Shown here: positions 5,723-7,645 of the stretch, in pieces | How the letters are laid out: each line of letters begins with the position of its first letter | Numbering within the stretch: the first letter of the stretch is position 1 | NCBI GenBank assembly: GCA_023246325.1 | Contig: JAHFIO010000041.1 | Coordinates: forward strand, 1-7,645 | Length of the DNA: 7,645 nucleotides | Reading direction: 5' to 3' | From: Candidatus Uhrbacteria bacterium | Lineage (GTDB): Bacteria; Patescibacteriota; Patescibacteriia; 2-12-FULL-60-25 | Position numbers and translations under genes: made by a program | The notes under the pieces: generated by a model | The model's input: the letters and a program-made list of their open reading frames with translations, nothing else | The model's database searches: none | What the model was told of the DNA's origin: nothing

Positions 5723-6903
5723 AAAAGATTTTATTCATGGTAACACAATCTGAATTTGGCGGTGGTCAAAGATTTTTATATAATCTCAATTTAAATATTC
5801 GTACTGAATATGAAACGTATATATGTGTAGGAAGTGATGGAAATCAAGAATTTGTTCAAGCTATAGAGAAAGCATCGATTCGCCACAAAATAATACCGCA
5901 TCTCAAACGTGCAATACGACCTCTCGATGATATACGGTGTATTATTGAAATGGTACAAATCATTCGCAGTTTTTCTCCAGATATTGTTTTTCTTACAAGT
6001 TCTAAAGCTGGAGTTTTAGGTACCATCGCTTCCTGCCTTGCGCGCGTCTGTGGGAAAAAATTTTCACTTGTGTACCGCATAGATTGGGCATTTAATGATC
6101 CACGACCGGAAAAAGAAAGAAAAATGTATATATGGATAGAACGATTTTTATCTCGCTTTAGAGATATTATTATTCAAAATGATTTATTCGATTTAGAAAG
6201 TGCAAAAAATAATAATATACTACCGAAACATGGTTTTAAACTGATACATAACGGCATTGATATACAAACAATGCATTTTCTTTCTCAGGCCGATGCACGT
6301 ACATTTTTTCAAACCAAGTGCTCGGTTGATCTACGTTCATTTGATTTGATAATTGGGAATACGGCAAATTTCTATCCTACAAAAGGATTGACCTATATGA
6401 TTGAAGCAGTCGCTGAAATTATCAAAACTAAAAATATCGCTTGCATTATTATGGGCGATGGACCGGATCGTCCTCAATTAGAAAATCTCATCCATGAAAA
6501 AGGTTGTGAAAAAAATATTTTTTTGATAGGACAAATACCACATGCATCACAATATATATCCGGTTTTGATCTCTTTGCGTTTACATCAGTAAAAGAAGGT
6601 TTCCCCTGGGCCATTCTCGAAGCGATGTGCGCAGGATTGCCTATCATCGCGACACGCGTTGGTGCCATACCCGAAATAATTGAAAATGGAAAAAGTGGAT
6701 ATATCATAGAACCAGCTCGCACCGAACAAATCACTGAACGTATTCACTGGTTTTTAGAACACCGATACGCAGTACGTATCTGTGGAGAAAACGCGAAACA
6801 ACGCGTCTCAGAACATTTTACTTTACAAAAAATGTTAGAAAATTATAGTTCCCTATTCAATGCTATTTCTGAAAATAATTTTTCTAAAATACATTTTGAT
6901 TAA
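5719..6903 (+). CDS. Glycosyltransferase, GT-B fold, GT4 family
   Basis: A 394-residue GT-B glycosyltransferase that should transfer a sugar from a nucleotide-sugar donor onto a lipid-linked or surface glycan at the inner face of the membrane. The N-terminal acceptor domain begins with MKKILFMVTQSEFGGGQRFL, whose GGG (14-16) is the usual phosphate-contacting loop after the first strand. The C-terminal donor domain (about 205-380) shows GNTANFYPTKGL (213-224), IMGDGPD (244-250) and the EX7E motif Glu293-GFPWAIL-Glu301, then LEAMCAGLPIIATRVGAIPEII. This is the standard GT4 layout and all key residues are present. There is no signal peptide or transmembrane helix. It starts inside the epimerase stop codon (ATGA), so the pair forms one transcription unit. 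No clear GC-rich terminator follows, only an A/T hairpin-like AAAAAAGATATTTTTT at 6902-6917 before the convergent tRNA. Donor and acceptor are unknown. Confidence 0.92.
   Translation: MKKILFMVTQSEFGGGQRFLYNLNLNIRTEYETYICVGSDGNQEFVQAIEKASIRHKIIPHLKRAIRPLDDIRCIIEMVQIIRSFSPDIVFLTSSKAGVLGTIASCLARVCGKKFSLVYRIDWAFNDPRPEKERKMYIWIERFLSRFRDIIIQNDLFDLESAKNNNILPKHGFKLIHNGIDIQTMHFLSQADARTFFQTKCSVDLRSFDLIIGNTANFYPTKGLTYMIEAVAEIIKTKNIACIIMGDGPDRPQLENLIHEKGCEKNIFLIGQIPHASQYISGFDLFAFTSVKEGFPWAILEAMCAGLPIIATRVGAIPEIIENGKSGYIIEPARTEQITERIHWFLEHRYAVRICGENAKQRVSEHFTLQKMLENYSSLFNAISENNFSKIHFD
6631..6637 (-). repeat. ATCCTGC motif copy in the glycosyltransferase gene
   Basis: GCAGGAT on the coding strand, within the Cys-Ala-Gly-Leu codons of the conserved AMCAGLP segment. 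A one-mismatch relative, TTCCTGCC, is at 6030-6037 in the same gene. Confidence 0.5.
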
Positions 6904-6916
6904 AAAAGATATTTTT

Positions 6917-6992
6917 TGGTCGGGCCAGTGAGATTTGAACTCACGACCTCGTCGTCCCGAACGACGCGCGCTACCATCTGCGCTATGGCCCG
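6917..6992 (-). tRNA. tRNA-Pro (anticodon CGG)
   Basis: The minus strand gives a complete cloverleaf with encoded CCA. The acceptor stem is CGGGCCA/TGGCCCG with the C1-G72 pair typical of bacterial tRNA-Pro and discriminator A73. The D-stem is GCGC/GCGC, and the anticodon stem CGTCG/CGACG holds the loop TTCGGGA with anticodon CGG at 6959-6957. The T-arm is GTGAG-TTCAAAT-CTCAC. It reads the CCG codon. It is convergent with the glycosyltransferase, whose stop codon is 13 nt away, and divergent from the YibE/F gene. Confidence 0.96.
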
Positions 6993-7000
6993 ATGAAGCG

Positions 7001-7029
7001 AGCTTAACAGCAAGCGAACCTCGTGGCAA
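7001..7029 (-). promoter_or_regulatory. Possible promoter of tRNA-Pro
   Basis: On the minus strand TTGCCA (7029-7024, five of six matches to TTGACA) is followed after exactly 17 nt by TAAGCT (7006-7001, three of six matches to TATAAT). Transcription would start about 2 nt before the mature tRNA 5' end. Spacing and position fit; the -10 is weak. Confidence 0.4.
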
Positions 7030-7038
7030 GATGTATCT

Positions 7039-7044
7039 TATAAT
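7039..7044 (+). promoter_or_regulatory. Consensus -10 box (TATAAT) upstream of the YibE/F gene
   Basis: A perfect TATAAT ends 14 nt before the ATG at 7059, so the message would have a leader of only about 8 nt, too short for a Shine-Dalgarno, and none is seen. No good -35 lies 16-18 bp upstream. Confidence 0.55.
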
Positions 7045-7058
7045 CGTAATCTCCCTAT

Positions 7059-7645
7059 ATGAAAAAAATACTTCCACTCTGTATCGTCAGTATATCCTGC
7101 CTTGTATGTATTCCCGTATACGCACAATCAAATGAAGGGACATATGAAAGCGCACGTGTACTTGAAGTAACAAACGACTCACATGCAACCGACCATGGTG
7201 CAAGTCAAATAAAAAATTATAAGATAGAAGTGCAATCTGGAATAGAAAGTGGAAAAACTCGTACTATTACAACCGATATTTCAAATAATCCATTTCAAAT
7301 TGATCCGCGAATTGGTGATAAAATAATCATATATATTGTGCCAAATCCACAAGGCGGTGAACCACAGGCTTTTTTAGAAAGTTTTGATCGCCGTGGAGCA
7401 ATATATACATTAATATTTCTTTTTATTTTAACGCTCGTTGTGCTCGCAGGCTGGCAAGGAATGAAGGTAGCTTTTTCTATTTTATTTTCCGTTTTGATTA
7501 TTGGGTGCGTTCTTATACCTGCATTTTTAAAAGGATATAACCCAGTACCCATCGCCATTATTCTTGCAGGTTTTTTAACAGGCATTACAACCGCGCTCTC
7601 CACTGGGTGGAATAAGAAAAGTTTAGTCACCGTTATAGGCACCAT
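7059..7645 (+). CDS. YibE/F family membrane protein, N-terminal part (truncated by window edge)
   Basis: The open frame from the ATG at 7059 runs off the right edge after 195 codons. It begins with a signal peptide (MKK, hydrophobic 4-20, probable cleavage after VYA at 20-22). An extracytoplasmic beta-rich domain follows (about 28-108), with ESARVLEV and IDPRIGDKIIIYIV as landmarks. Membrane helices are then predicted near 114-131, 136-155 and 163-181, with GWQGMKVAFSILFSVLII and LTGITTALSTGWNKKSL as conserved-looking segments. This arrangement (small soluble domain, then a multi-helix YibE/F domain) is typical of YibE/F proteins in CPR and Gram-positive bacteria, a family of unproven function suspected to be transporters. 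The truncated frame overlaps a repeat copy in the signal peptide. No Shine-Dalgarno is visible. The family call rests on recognition by eye. Confidence 0.82.
   Translation, partial: MKKILPLCIVSISCLVCIPVYAQSNEGTYESARVLEVTNDSHATDHGASQIKNYKIEVQSGIESGKTRTITTDISNNPFQIDPRIGDKIIIYIVPNPQGGEPQAFLESFDRRGAIYTLIFLFILTLVVLAGWQGMKVAFSILFSVLIIGCVLIPAFLKGYNPVPIAIILAGFLTGITTALSTGWNKKSLVTVIGT
7094..7101 (+). repeat. ATCCTGCC motif copy in the YibE/F signal peptide
   Basis: Sense orientation, coding within Ile-Ser-Cys-Leu of the signal peptide, a region that tolerates sequence change. Confidence 0.6.

Noticed and set aside
6902..6917. AAAAAAGATATTTTTT as a terminator between the glycosyltransferase and tRNA-Pro
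   Set aside because: The possible stem is made only of A-T pairs and would be weak; it may still help through its T-run, but the evidence is thin.
171..7101. CRISPR array or transposon ends as the explanation of the ATCCTGC repeats
   Set aside because: Copies are irregularly spaced over the whole window, in both orientations and inside intact genes, with no spacer structure, terminal inverted repeats or transposase.
7059..7121. Lipoprotein signal in the YibE/F protein
   Set aside because: The cysteines in SCLVC are within the hydrophobic core and are not followed by a typical mature-protein boundary; a VYA signal peptidase I site fits better.
6853..7135. Open frames on both strands across 6853-7135
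   Set aside because: They run through the tRNA-Pro gene and have no recognisable protein features.

Overview
The window looks like a piece of a small, AT-rich bacterial genome of the Candidate Phyla Radiation (Patescibacteria). Three things suggest this: a compact MurF that starts almost directly at its P-loop, a class B penicillin-binding protein with the 'YPLATN' variant near its N-terminus, and a YibE/F-family membrane protein of the kind common in that group. This placement is by family resemblance only. TGA acts as a stop (murF and the transferase each start inside an upstream TGA), so the recoded Gracilibacteria/SR1 lineages are unlikely.

Layout from left to right. (1) 1-172, minus: the N-terminal part of a Nudix hydrolase, cut by the window edge. 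(2) 271-1080, plus: an aromatic amino acid hydroxylase catalytic domain of the phenylalanine/tyrosine/tryptophan hydroxylase family. It is followed by an unrecognised 139-residue protein (1116-1535) and a strong hairpin terminator that can also stop transcription coming from the other side. (3) 1561-4718, minus: a unit transcribed as class B PBP, murF, then tRNA-Glu(CTC). The PBP and murF overlap by 4 bp, and the tRNA begins 3 nt after the murF stop. This is a remnant of a division/cell-wall cluster. (4) 4817-6903, plus: a nucleotide-sugar 4-epimerase-type SDR and a GT4-type glycosyltransferase, overlapping by 4 bp and probably making a surface glycan. (5) tRNA-Pro(CGG) on minus at 6917-6992. 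(6) 7059 to the end, plus: the N-terminal part of a YibE/F family membrane protein.

The genes fit an envelope theme: peptidoglycan precursor completion (MurF) and cross-linking (PBP), plus sugar-nucleotide interconversion and glycosyl transfer. The hydroxylase is the metabolic outlier.

The most interesting signal is not a gene. The heptamer ATCCTGC (GCAGGAT on the other strand) occurs 12 times by hand count, where base composition predicts fewer than one. Five copies extend to ATCCTGCC and three to the 11-mer CCATCCTGCCG. Copies lie on both strands, in coding and non-coding DNA, and in all three reading frames encoding different peptides, so selection appears to act on the DNA. The density and behaviour resemble DNA uptake sequences of Neisseriaceae and Pasteurellaceae. 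A Chi-like or other genome-wide DNA signal is the main alternative.
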